A stretch of 64,000 nt of DNA, from positions 1-64,000 of the forward strand of contig JBCBZG010000005.1 in assembly GCA_039815465.1 (NCBI GenBank), given 5' to 3'. A program made the translations under genes and the position numbers. The stretch is from Shimia_B sp039815465 (GTDB lineage: Bacteria > Pseudomonadota > Alphaproteobacteria > Rhodobacterales > Rhodobacteraceae). Positions 49,695 to 57,916 of the stretch are shown here, in pieces (the stretch's first letter is position 1; the number at the start of each line of letters is the position of its first letter). The notes under the pieces are model-generated. The model saw only the letters and a list, made by a program, of their open reading frames with translations, was not told the origin of the DNA and did no database searches.

Positions 49695-50627
49695 TCATTC
49701 TCCTGACTTAATTAAGGAAACCTCGCAATTGCTTTCCGTACGCGCGATCCGCTGTTTATCCAAAACGACCAGTGTTACTCCATTGCGCAAACCAAAATAC
49801 TTACTAGACTCGCTATGATAGACAACCTGAGCCTCCCCTTCATCCGTCATTCGATCAAAGAAGAGCTTACCTGCAGACCGATCCGGCCATTCAGAGTCTA
49901 CTATGTCCAACTCAACGGGTGAAATTGCACTAGCCATGAAAGCAAGCGTAGTCGACCTACCTGTTCCGCAAGTCGACCGACCGACCCATCGACCAGAAAG
50001 TTCGCCTAGGTCTGGTGGTGAGCTTGCCGAGGATTTGATTCGGAGCGACGCAGAGCCCACAATTTCTTCAATGAGTTTGTCGCCATTTGCTTCCAAAATA
50101 GCAGCCGCTATCGCAGCGATTGAAGGTGTTTGCCCTGGCTCACCTTGCGGACCCATTGGGCCACTTGGACCTTTCAACTCCTCCGGGAATTCTAGCGCTA
50201 ATTCAGCTGCCAATTGCGCGACATCAACTGCTGTGCCGTCCTGACCCGGTGGGCCTTGTGGCCCTCTTAGTTCTTCCCCAAAGGCTTTAAAGATAGTCTG
50301 TGCCAACATCTCGTAGTCTAGTTCTTCATTGGGCGTCGAAAAAAGATCCGAGTGGTCTTGAGCCAAGTAGCTAGCCACATCTTGAGCGCTTGGGCTGACA
50401 CCGTCATTGCCTGCGGGACCACGAAGTTTGTCCACGTGCTCTTCAACCAGCATTGAGGCAACGCTGCGGTAGTCAATCGAGACGTTCGCGTTCTCCAAAT
50501 CCGAGACCCTGTCGCCAATTTCATCCAATGCCAGCCTGAAAGCCAGCGCAGCGGAGCCAGAAGTTAACAGCACTCCGGCAACAAAGCCGATTACCTGTCC
50601 GAGATTAATCTTTAATTCAAATTGCAT
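49695..50627 (-). CDS. Membrane-anchored collagen-like protein with helical spacers
   Basis: A 310-residue protein with one transmembrane segment (about residues 11-31), then repeating units in which a short amphipathic helix leads into a collagen-like block: GPAGND G at 70-76, GPQGPPGQDG at 122-131, and GPSGPMGPQGEPGQ at 153-166. A fourth helix follows. Residues about 205-310 form a globular domain with two cysteines (220 and 301) that could bond. ACAGGTA precedes the ATG. Base composition differs from the flanks, suggesting transfer. Collagen-like stretches trimerise, so a stalked trimer at the cell surface or inner membrane is plausible. I do not recognise the full architecture. Confidence 0.75.
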   Translation of the reverse strand: MQFELKINLGQVIGFVAGVLLTSGSAALAFRLALDEIGDRVSDLENANVSIDYRSVASMLVEEHVDKLRGPAGNDGVSPSAQDVASYLAQDHSDLFSTPNEELDYEMLAQTIFKAFGEELRGPQGPPGQDGTAVDVAQLAAELALEFPEELKGPSGPMGPQGEPGQTPSIAAIAAAILEANGDKLIEEIVGSASLRIKSSASSPPDLGELSGRWVGRSTCGTGRSTTLAFMASAISPVELDIVDSEWPDRSAGKLFFDRMTDEGEAQVVYHSESSKYFGLRNGVTLVVLDKQRIARTESNCEVSLIKSGE

Positions 50628-50812
50628 GCGACATTACCTGTTCGATGCTCGTAAGTTGTCGTGATCTGATCTCACCGATAGCCGGACTGTCAAGCTGTTG
50701 AGTCGGCCACATACAAGCTAGCGGCCGCTTTGAATTCCATTTGCAGACCTTTGGGCGTCGCGCAGCGATCTGTAACTCTGGGTTCAAAACGGTCTTTGAA
50801 CGTCAGTTCTAC
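50628..50812. other. Intergenic end of the islet
   Basis: An AT-richer gap upstream of the collagen-like gene and downstream of the dCTP deaminase stop. It should hold the promoter of the collagen-like gene, but no convincing -35/-10 pair was found. Confidence 0.4.
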
Positions 50813-51892
50813 TTACTGCGCGACCGATGCAAAATGCTTCGCCAGCTTCAGCCCTTGCCCCTGGTAGTTCGAACTCAGATCTGCGCCGTAGAGCGTCGCC
50901 GGGCGCTCTGCCATGCGCTCATAGACGAGCCGTCCGACGACTTGGCCGTGTTCCAGCACAAACGGCGCCTCGTGGCAGCGGACTTCGAGCACACCCCTTG
51001 ACCCAGCCCCGCCCGCATCGGCGTGGCCAAAGCCCGGGTCAAAGAAGCCCGCGTAGTGCACGCGGAACTCACCCACCATGGCCAGATACGGCGCCATTTC
51101 GGCGGCGTAGTCGGGGGGGATCGTCACGGCCTCCCGGCTCACAAGGATGTAAAACGCCCCGGGGTCGAGGATGATGCGCCCGTCGGTGGTGCGGATATCC
51201 TCCCAGAACTCGCCGGGCGCGTAGTGGCCGATCTTGTCGAGGTCGATGACCCCGGTATGCGGCTTGGCGCGGTAACCGACGAGATCGCCCTCGGCGGGTT
51301 TGATATCCACGGAGAACCCCAAACCGTCAGCCACGATCGGCGTCCCATCGACGAGCGGGCTTTGCGCGTGTAGCGCGCGCAAGTCGGCATCCGATAGCTC
51401 CGCCTGGCCAGCGCGAAAGCGAATTTGGTTGAGCCGCATCCCGGGCCGCACCAGCACGGAGAAGGAGCGGGGGCAGATTTCTGCGTAGAGCGGCCCGTGA
51501 TAGCCGGGCGCGATCCGGTCGAACTCCACCCCGCCATCGGTGATCGTGCGCGTCAGCAGGTCGAGCCGCCCCGTGGAGCTTTTGGCATTCGCGACCGCTT
51601 GCACATCCGCGGGCAGCGCCAAGGTCTCCATAAGCGGGACGACATAGACGCACCCTTTTTCGAGGACCGCGCCTTGGGTCAGGTCGACCTCGTGCATGAC
51701 AAAGTCATTGAGCCGCTCTGCGACCGTCTTGCCGGCCCCTGCGAGGAACGACGCCCGCACCCGGTAGGCCCGCATGCCCAGCCGCAGGTCTAGGGAGGCC
51801 GGTTGCACCTGAGCAGGGATCACCGGCACGGATGCCGCGATCTGACCCGCTTCGATCATCGCCTCTAACGCTTGGCTCGGTAGGACCCCCAT
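50813..51892 (-). CDS. dcd: Double-length dCTP deaminase-like protein
   Basis: A 359-residue protein about twice the usual dCTP deaminase (about 190). The N-terminal half has the trimeric dUTPase/Dcd features QPASLDLRLG and AKSSTGRLDLLTRTITDGGVEFD (SSxxR and D motifs); the C-terminal half repeats the fold with ILDPGAFYILVSREAVTIP and YAGFFDPGFGH. Alphaproteobacterial Dcd proteins of this length are known. It supplies dUMP precursors by deaminating dCTP. GAGGAG precedes ATG 51892. It stands alone between the islet and tRNA-Pro. Confidence 0.88.
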   Translation of the reverse strand: MGVLPSQALEAMIEAGQIAASVPVIPAQVQPASLDLRLGMRAYRVRASFLAGAGKTVAERLNDFVMHEVDLTQGAVLEKGCVYVVPLMETLALPADVQAVANAKSSTGRLDLLTRTITDGGVEFDRIAPGYHGPLYAEICPRSFSVLVRPGMRLNQIRFRAGQAELSDADLRALHAQSPLVDGTPIVADGLGFSVDIKPAEGDLVGYRAKPHTGVIDLDKIGHYAPGEFWEDIRTTDGRIILDPGAFYILVSREAVTIPPDYAAEMAPYLAMVGEFRVHYAGFFDPGFGHADAGGAGSRGVLEVRCHEAPFVLEHGQVVGRLVYERMAERPATLYGADLSSNYQGQGLKLAKHFASVAQ

Positions 51893-51977
51893 GGCGCTCC
51901 TCACTTGTACAAAACGCGCAGTGCGCCCCGTGAGCCTGTACAAAACAGTACAAACCGCAGGAGGGGAAGAGGTGAGT

Positions 51978-52054
51978 TGGTCGGGCTAGCAGGACTCGAA
52001 CCTGCGACCTTCCGTCCCCCAGACGGACGCGCTACCAGGCTGCGCCATAGCCCG
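51978..52054 (-). tRNA. tRNA-Pro (GGG)
   Basis: A 77-base cloverleaf on the minus strand: acceptor CGGGCTA/TAGCCCG, anticodon loop CTGGGGG with anticodon GGG, T-arm GGTTCGAGTCC, discriminator A, and CCA encoded. It follows merR in the conserved ihfA-merR-tRNA-Pro order. Confidence 0.95.
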
Positions 52055-52101
52055 AACTGTCGCGCGGTATAGCGAAAATCACCCCCGCCACAAGCCGGAA
52101 A

Positions 52102-52671
52102 TCACCAAGATGTCTGCCCAGCCGAAAGCCGCGCGTGAACGGAGCGGAGTTCGGTCACCAGCGCCGCCAAACCAGGTCGCCCACCAGGGGCGCAGGCCCG
52201 CGCTTTGTTCTTGATCGTCGTGATGGGGCTTAGCTCCAGCAGGAACGGGATGCCAAGCTCAAGCTGCCCTGACGGCTCGGGCTCCGCGGGCGCGCTGCGG
52301 CGGATGCGGGGCGCCTGACGCGGTGCATCTTCCACGGCGTCCGCCACGGGAGCTGGGGGCACGACCTCAGCCGGTTCGGCCGCGGGCGCCTCCTGGGGCT
52401 CCGCATCGGCTAGGCCAGAGACATAGCGCACGCCCTGTTCGCGGATCACCTTTTGCGCGCCTTTGATGGTCAGCCCATCCTCGTGCAACAGCCGCTTGAT
52501 ACCCGTCAAAAGCGCCACATCGGCGGGCCGGTAGTACCGGCGCCCGCCCGCGCGCTTGACCGGTTTCACTTGGGCAAACTTGCTTTCCCAAAAGCGCAGC
52601 ACATGGGGTTGTGTGCCGAGCGCATCTGCGACCTCGGAGATCGTGCGAAAGGCGTCGCGCGACTTTTCCAC
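52102..52671 (-). CDS. MerR-family regulator
   Basis: A 189-residue regulator with the N-terminal MerR winged helix (about residues 8-75: FRTISEVADALGTQPHVLRFWESKF and RRYYRPADVALL). The C-terminal half is Pro/Ala-rich, without metal-binding cysteines, so a metal sensor is unlikely. It lies 3 bases after ihfA, as in other alphaproteobacteria, and is probably co-transcribed with it. Confidence 0.88.
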   Translation of the reverse strand: MEKSRDAFRTISEVADALGTQPHVLRFWESKFAQVKPVKRAGGRRYYRPADVALLTGIKRLLHEDGLTIKGAQKVIREQGVRYVSGLADAEPQEAPAAEPAEVVPPAPVADAVEDAPRQAPRIRRSAPAEPEPSGQLELGIPFLLELSPITTIKNKARACAPGGRPGLAALVTELRSVHARLSAGQTSW

Positions 52672-52674
52672 GGC

Positions 52675-52977
52675 TTAGCCTTTGTTGCCGTCGGCAACGC
52701 GGTCTTTCATCAGGTGCGAGGGCCGGAAGGTCAAAACGCGGCGGGGGGAAATCGGAACCTCTTCACCCGTTTTTGGGTTGCGGCCCACGCGAGCGGATTT
52801 CTCGCGCACGCTGAACGTCCCGAAGGAGGAGATTTTTACCTGTTCACCACGCACGAGCGCGTCTGACATTTCGTCCAAAACCGTCTCGACCAATTGCGAC
52901 GATTCATTGCGGCTCAATCCAACTTCCCGAAATACGGCCTCGCTCAAATCCATGCGCGTCAGCGTCTTTTGTGTCAT
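52675..52977 (-). CDS. ihfA: Integration host factor subunit alpha
   Basis: A 100-residue DNA-bending protein of the HU/IHF family. The DNA-binding arm shows GRNPKTGEEVPI with the intercalating Pro, after ISSFGTFSVREK. It pairs with IHF-beta (not in window). IHF often assists site-specific recombination, including elements like the one at tRNA-Cys. Confidence 0.95.
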   Translation of the reverse strand: MTQKTLTRMDLSEAVFREVGLSRNESSQLVETVLDEMSDALVRGEQVKISSFGTFSVREKSARVGRNPKTGEEVPISPRRVLTFRPSHLMKDRVADGNKG

Positions 52978-53066
52978 AACTGTCCCCGTTTTTTATGCCC
53001 CAAGTGTTAAGAGCGTGGGGGCATCCGGTCAATGTCTGGATGAAATCAGGGGCTTGGCGGTCGCGG

Positions 53067-54038
53067 TTATACGCGAAAAACGACTGATCCCCAGGCGAGT
53101 CCGCCGCCAATGGCCCCTGTGACGACGAGATTTCCCGGCTGTAGGCGCCCGTCGGCCTTGGCCACCGACAGCGCCAGGGGAATCGATGCCGCTGACGTGT
53201 TGCCGTGATCTTGGAGCGTGACGATGAAGTTATCCATCGGCACGTGCAGCCGTTCTGCCATGGCCGTCAGGATGCGTAGGTTAGCCTGATGGGGCACCAC
53301 CCAGTCGACGTCTTTGGGTTCGAGCCCCGCCTTGGCGAGCGTCGTGCGCGCGGTCCCGGCCAGCTTTTCGACGGCGTGGCGGAACACCTCCTTACCCTGC
53401 ATGCGCAGGTGGCCGGTGGTGTGGGTGGATACCCCGCCATCGACGTAAAGGATGTCTTTGTGACGCCCGTCAGACAGGATCTCGGCGGCGAGGATGCCCG
53501 CGTCGTCGGATGTGCCTGCCGCGTTGCGGGCCTCTAGCAGCACGGCGCCTGCGCCATCCCCGAAAAGCACGCAGGTCCCGCGGTCGGTCCAATCCATGAG
53601 CCGTGAAAACGTCTCTGCCCCGATGACGAGGGCGCGTTGGGCTTGGCCGGACACGATCATCGCGTTGGCGGTCGTCATGGCATAGGCAAAGCCCGCACAC
53701 ACGGCCTGCACGTCGAACGCAAAGCCGCGGGTCATGCCGATTTCAGCCTGGATCATCGTGGCCGCTGATGGGAACGTCAGGTCCGGGGTCGACGTGGCCA
53801 CGATAAGCGCGTCGACCTCGTCAGGTTCCACACCCGCATCGGCGAGCGCGGCCAAGGCGGCTTTGGCCCCGAGCATCGATGTGGTTTCACCGTCGGCGGC
53901 GAAATGGCGGCGCTCGATCCCAGATCGCGAGCGAATCCAGGCGTCTGTGGTGTCGATGGTCTTTTCAAACTCCGCGTTCTCGACCACCCGCTCCGGCAAG
54001 TAGTGGCCGATGCCTTGGATCGTTGCGCGCAGTGTCAT
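53067..54038 (-). CDS. fabH: 3-oxoacyl-ACP synthase III
   Basis: Condenses acetyl-CoA with malonyl-ACP to start fatty acid synthesis. 323 residues with catalytic Cys114 in QAVCAGFAYA, His in VPHQANLRI and Asn in HGNTSAAS, the complete triad. Its ATG overlaps the plsX stop by 4 bases. Confidence 0.96.
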   Translation of the reverse strand: MTLRATIQGIGHYLPERVVENAEFEKTIDTTDAWIRSRSGIERRHFAADGETTSMLGAKAALAALADAGVEPDEVDALIVATSTPDLTFPSAATMIQAEIGMTRGFAFDVQAVCAGFAYAMTTANAMIVSGQAQRALVIGAETFSRLMDWTDRGTCVLFGDGAGAVLLEARNAAGTSDDAGILAAEILSDGRHKDILYVDGGVSTHTTGHLRMQGKEVFRHAVEKLAGTARTTLAKAGLEPKDVDWVVPHQANLRILTAMAERLHVPMDNFIVTLQDHGNTSAASIPLALSVAKADGRLQPGNLVVTGAIGGGLAWGSVVFRV

Positions 54039-55138
54039 TTGTCGTGTCCTTCTGGTGGGGCGAACCCCCCGGCCTGGGCCACGCGCGCGGCGAGGCGGTC
54101 GCTGAAGCCCGATTTGGACAATTGATAGGCCAATCCAATGGCGGCTGCGACCCCTGTGGCGTCTGCGGAGCCATGTGATTTCACGACTGTGCCGTTTAGT
54201 CCCAAAAAGACCCCACCGTTGACCCGGCGCGGGTCGATGCGTTGGCGCAGACGGCGCAGGGACGTAAACGCCATGAGCGCTGCGAGCCGTGACAGGGGCG
54301 TGTGCTTGAACGCGTCCTTGAGCGAGGCAGAGATAAAGCTTGCCGTGCCTTCGCCGGTTTTGAGCGCCACATTGCCCGTAAACCCATCGGTGACGATCAC
54401 ATCCACCGTGTCCGAGGCGATTTGGCCGCCCTCGACGAAGCCCACAAAGTCGAAATTCCCGTCTTCGGCCTGGGCCTGGATCATCTCTGCGGCGAATTTG
54501 AGCTCTGCGCGGCCCTTGTGCTCCTCCGTGCCGACATTGAGCAGCCCGACCCGGGGGCGCGCGATGTCGAGCCCGTTGCGGGCGTAGCTCGCGCCCATCA
54601 GCGCGTATTGCATGAGATCAGATTCGTCGGCGCGGATGTCGGCGCCTGCGTCGAGCAGCACATTGAACCCTTGCGGACCGTCGGAGGGCCACAGGATCGC
54701 GATAGCGGGGCGGTTCACGCCGGGCAGCTTGCGCAGCCGCACCATGGAGACCGCCATGAGCGCACCTGTGTTGCCGCAGGAGACGCAGACATCAGCCTCC
54801 TTCGAGCGCACCGATTCGATGGCTGACCACATGGAGGTGTCTTTGCCGTGGCGCATCACGTAGGACGGCTTGTCCTCCATGCTCACCACGCCGTGGGCGT
54901 CGCGGACCGTCGTCACACCCGTGATCTTGCGGCGTGCGACGTGCTGTTCAAGCTCCGCGGCGGGGCCGTGCAAAATGAATTCGAGATCGGGGTAAAGCGC
55001 TGCGGCCTTGGCCAGGCCTTTGACCACGACGCTCGGGCCTTGGTCGCCGCCCATGGCATCGATTGACACCACCACTTTGGCGGCGCCACCGGCGCTTTGG
55101 GGTGCGTCGGATTGTAAAGGCGCGGATGCGTCAGCCAT
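54035..55138 (-). CDS. plsX: Phosphate acyltransferase PlsX
   Basis: Makes acyl-phosphate from acyl-ACP for phospholipid synthesis. The 367-residue product begins the family core with VVSIDAMGGDQGPSVVVKG and has later VCVSCGNTGALMA and GFTGNVALK motifs. It overlaps fabH and follows rpmF on the same strand, in the widespread rpmF-plsX-fabH order. Confidence 0.95.
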   Translation of the reverse strand: MADASAPLQSDAPQSAGGAAKVVVSIDAMGGDQGPSVVVKGLAKAAALYPDLEFILHGPAAELEQHVARRKITGVTTVRDAHGVVSMEDKPSYVMRHGKDTSMWSAIESVRSKEADVCVSCGNTGALMAVSMVRLRKLPGVNRPAIAILWPSDGPQGFNVLLDAGADIRADESDLMQYALMGASYARNGLDIARPRVGLLNVGTEEHKGRAELKFAAEMIQAQAEDGNFDFVGFVEGGQIASDTVDVIVTDGFTGNVALKTGEGTASFISASLKDAFKHTPLSRLAALMAFTSLRRLRQRIDPRRVNGGVFLGLNGTVVKSHGSADATGVAAAIGLAYQLSKSGFSDRLAARVAQAGGFAPPEGHDK

Positions 55139-55152
55139 CGCGCGCGATCGAC

Positions 55153-55362
55153 CTATGCGGCGTCTTCGTCGTCGAGATCGACTTCATCGGCCATCGCGAC
55201 AACTTCGCGACCATCGTAGTGCCCGCAGGAGGGGCACACGTGGTGAGGGCGCTTGAGTTCGCCGCAATCGGGGCACTCATTTGGGTTTGCTGCCACCAAG
55301 CTGTCATGCGCGCGGCGGTTGTTGCGGCGCGAACGGGAGACGCGGTTCTGTTGGACGGCCAT
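55153..55362 (-). CDS. rpmF: 50S ribosomal protein L32
   Basis: A 69-residue ribosomal protein with the basic N-terminus SRSRRNNRRAHD and a zinc ribbon of Cys30, Cys33, Cys43 and Cys46. It is the zinc-binding form of L32. First gene of the rpmF-plsX-fabH run after the DUF177 gene. Confidence 0.96.
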   Translation of the reverse strand: MAVQQNRVSRSRRNNRRAHDSLVAANPNECPDCGELKRPHHVCPSCGHYDGREVVAMADEVDLDDEDAA

Positions 55363-55481
55363 GTGTCAACCTCGGATCGGGGGCACTGCGTCGGCAATGC
55401 CAATATTGCGGAAGTTCGGCGGGCTCTAAAGCACTGTCTGCGCGCGTGCAAGAGATTTGCGCAGAAGAATCGCGTGATTGC

Positions 55482-56027
55482 TTAAGCCTCCCCGCGATCC
55501 TTGGCCATCGCGTCGCGCAGGGCCGCCAACCCGGCGAGCGGCTTTGCGTCGTCATCCGTCATCGGCGCTATCCCAGGGCCCGCAAATTGCGCGCTTTCAA
55601 AGTCGGCCTCAGCCGCGCGCGGGTAGAGCGGGAGCGACAGCGTCACCATCTCCCCCACGATGCGGGGGAGGTCGATGACCGGAACCAGTGGCTCGAGCGT
55701 TTCATCCTCGGGCATCTCGGACTCGGAGCCGGTGGCGTCGGGCAGCTCTTTGGTAAAGGTCAGCTCGTCTTTGGATGTGAGGCGGGTTTTGACGGGCGCC
55801 AGCGTGACCACGCAGGGCTGAACGACGCTTGCGCCCCAGTCCGCCGTCAGCCGCCACGCGCCGCGTGCCAAAGGCGTTAGTGTGAGATCTGCCGCGAGCT
55901 TTTTGAGGGCAAGGAGCCCCAGATCCTCTGCCATCGCCGCGAGTGTTTCGTCTCCCGGGCGCCAGACGGCGCTGTGGCTGCGGTCGGCGGACAGCGCCAC
56001 GAGCGAGATTTCGTCATTTCTGATCAT
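55482..56027 (-). CDS. DUF177 (YceD) family protein
   Basis: A 181-residue protein of the YceD/DUF177 family, linked in other bacteria to 23S rRNA accumulation and found next to rpmF. Typical is the CVVTLAPVKTRL stretch with its single cysteine, followed by an acidic loop. It lies 119 bp upstream of rpmF on the same strand. Confidence 0.88.
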   Translation of the reverse strand: MIRNDEISLVALSADRSHSAVWRPGDETLAAMAEDLGLLALKKLAADLTLTPLARGAWRLTADWGASVVQPCVVTLAPVKTRLTSKDELTFTKELPDATGSESEMPEDETLEPLVPVIDLPRIVGEMVTLSLPLYPRAAEADFESAQFAGPGIAPMTDDDAKPLAGLAALRDAMAKDRGEA

Positions 56028-56122
56028 GGCGGGGCCTCGTGCTTGAAACTTGCGCAGCCGGACTGCTACACCACCTCAACGGTTACGAAAAGACCGCAGC
56101 ACCGAGGTTGGGGAGCGCTCAG

Positions 56123-56584
56123 ATGCAGGTCAAACGGGGTGCGCGGCGCCTGTCATTTCTAGGTCTTGTGTTGGTTTTGGGGGCGTGCAGCGCCACCTAT
56201 CGCACCCATGGCTATGTGCCCACCGATCAGCAGCTCGATGAAATAATCGTGGGTCTCGATACCCGCGCCAGCGTCGAAGACCAGCTGGGCGCGCCGTCGA
56301 CCTCGGGCGTCGAATCGGAATCGGGCTTTTTCTACCTATCAGAAACGCGCCGCCAGCTTGGTGCGTTCGCGCCCGAGATCACGGACCGCCAGCTCGTGGC
56401 CATCCGGTTTGATCCCGAAGGATTGGTGGAAAATGTCGAGCGCTTCACGTTGGAAGACGGGCGTGTGGTGCCCCTGTCGCGCCGTGTCACGCAATCGAAT
56501 GTGCGCGACACGACGTTCATTCGCCAGCTACTCGGCAATATCGGGCGCTTTGACCCGGGTAGGCTGCTTGGCGGGGACAGCTAA
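56123..56584 (+). CDS. bamE: BamE-type outer membrane assembly lipoprotein
   Basis: A 153-residue lipoprotein (lipobox VLGAC, Cys22) with the SmpA/OmlA (BamE) fold: YVPTDQQLDEIIVGLDTRASVEDQLGAPS and the beta region LVAIRFDPEGLVENVERFTLEDG. BamE stabilises the BAM complex that inserts beta-barrel proteins. GGGGAG precedes ATG 56123. Divergent from the DUF177 gene. Confidence 0.9.
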   Translation: MQVKRGARRLSFLGLVLVLGACSATYRTHGYVPTDQQLDEIIVGLDTRASVEDQLGAPSTSGVESESGFFYLSETRRQLGAFAPEITDRQLVAIRFDPEGLVENVERFTLEDGRVVPLSRRVTQSNVRDTTFIRQLLGNIGRFDPGRLLGGDS

Positions 56585-56585
56585 G

Positions 56586-56978
56586 TCAGTCGTCTGACTC
56601 GAACGTGAGCGCGACGCCATTGATGCAGTAGCGCAGACCTGTGGGCTGCGGGCCGTCCGGAAAGACATGGCCCAAATGCGCATCGCAGCGGTCGCAGTGC
56701 ACCTCCGTCCGGCGCATGAACCAGCTGTTGTCGGCGCTTTCGCCCACCTCTGCGCCCTCGGCTGGTTGGTAGAACGATGGCCAACCGGTGCCGCTGTCGA
56801 ACTTGTGCGCCTTGTCAAAAAGCGCCGCGCCGCAGCAGACGCAATGGAACTGTCCGGGGCCTTCTGGAAAGTTTTCATGGGTGCCGGCGCGTTCGGTCCC
56901 GTGCTTGCGGGTCACTTTGAATGCCAGATCGCTGAGCTCAGCGCGCCATTCGGCGTCGGATTTCACGACTTTGTCCAT
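56586..56978 (-). CDS. msrB: Peptide-methionine (R)-S-oxide reductase
   Basis: Repairs methionine-R-sulfoxide. The 130-residue product has zinc cysteines Cys46/Cys49 and Cys95/Cys98 and the catalytic Cys118 in GLRYCIN. The usual GTGWPSF and HLGHVFPDGP motifs are present. Convergent with bamE, one base between the stops. No msrA nearby. Confidence 0.95.
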   Translation of the reverse strand: MDKVVKSDAEWRAELSDLAFKVTRKHGTERAGTHENFPEGPGQFHCVCCGAALFDKAHKFDSGTGWPSFYQPAEGAEVGESADNSWFMRRTEVHCDRCDAHLGHVFPDGPQPTGLRYCINGVALTFESDD

Positions 56979-57122
56979 CTGTGTGCCTCTCTCCCGAGGG
57001 TTGTCGTTGTTTTGGCGCACAAACCGTGCGAACCATCGCCATGGACCTAAGGCGCGCGCCCGGGCGGTCCAAGAGCACTGTCACCCATGTGATGTTCTGT
57101 AGCACGGCCAAGGTCAATCGCG

Positions 57123-57854
57123 ATGCGCATGCTCACCCGCGGCAGATACCAAGCACGGATCGCGGCCACGCCTGGTGAGATCGCGGCGGCCCAGGCCCTG
57201 CGCAATCAGTGCTTTCGGGGTGTGGGTGGGCACGACCGGGATGCCTATGACGCGCGATGCGACCATGTCCTGGTGGAGGAGCGTGCGAGCGGGGTGCTCG
57301 TGGCGTGCTTTCGTTTGCTGCCCTTGGCGCGGGGCAAAGACATCTCCCAAAGCTATTCGGCGCAGTACTACGAGCTCTCTGCGCTCGAGTCGTTTGACGG
57401 CCCGGTGGTGGAGCTCGGTCGGTTTTGCATCGCGGGCAGTGCGCGCGACCCCGATATCCTGCGCGTCGCGTGGGGGGCGATGACGGCCTATGTGGATGAC
57501 CGCGGGTTCGGGCTGCTTTTTGGGTGCTCGTCCTTTGAGGGGGTGGATGCGGAGCGGTATCTGGATGCGTTTTCCATGCTCCATGACCGCCACCTGGCGC
57601 CCAAACGCTGGTTGCCCAAGGTGAAGTCCCCGCAAGCGATCCGCTTTGCAGAGCGGTTGCGCGGGCGGTTCGACCAAAAGCGCGCGATGGGGGGCATACC
57701 GCCCCTGTTGCGCACCTATCTGGCCATGGGCGGGTGGGTCAGCGACCACGCGGTCGTGGACCGCGATTTGGGGACGCTGCATGTCTTTACGGGGGTGGAG
57801 ATTGCGCGCATTCCCGCGGCGCGCAAGCGGCTGCTGCGCGCGCTCGTGGCGTAG
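57123..57854 (+). CDS. olsB: L-ornithine N-alpha-acyltransferase OlsB
   Basis: The first step of ornithine lipid synthesis: transfer of a 3-hydroxyacyl group from ACP to ornithine. The 243-residue GNAT-type protein has VELGRFCIAGSARDPDILR and the C-terminal LLRTYLAMGGWVSDHAVVDRDLGTLHVFT. Ornithine lipids replace phospholipids in phosphate-poor seawater. The second enzyme, OlsA, often adjacent, is not in the next positions here. Confidence 0.92.
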   Translation: MRMLTRGRYQARIAATPGEIAAAQALRNQCFRGVGGHDRDAYDARCDHVLVEERASGVLVACFRLLPLARGKDISQSYSAQYYELSALESFDGPVVELGRFCIAGSARDPDILRVAWGAMTAYVDDRGFGLLFGCSSFEGVDAERYLDAFSMLHDRHLAPKRWLPKVKSPQAIRFAERLRGRFDQKRAMGGIPPLLRTYLAMGGWVSDHAVVDRDLGTLHVFTGVEIARIPAARKRLLRALVA

Positions 57855-57916
57855 CGTGCGGTCTAGCGCGAGCTTGGGCGATTGACCTTTGGCGCGCGCG
57901 CGCCTAGCTCGCGGGC

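Noticed and set aside
49513..49698. A 61-codon minus-strand frame overlapping the collagen-like stop
   Set aside because: AGGAG lies only one base before the ATG, the composition is not convincing and no family is apparent.
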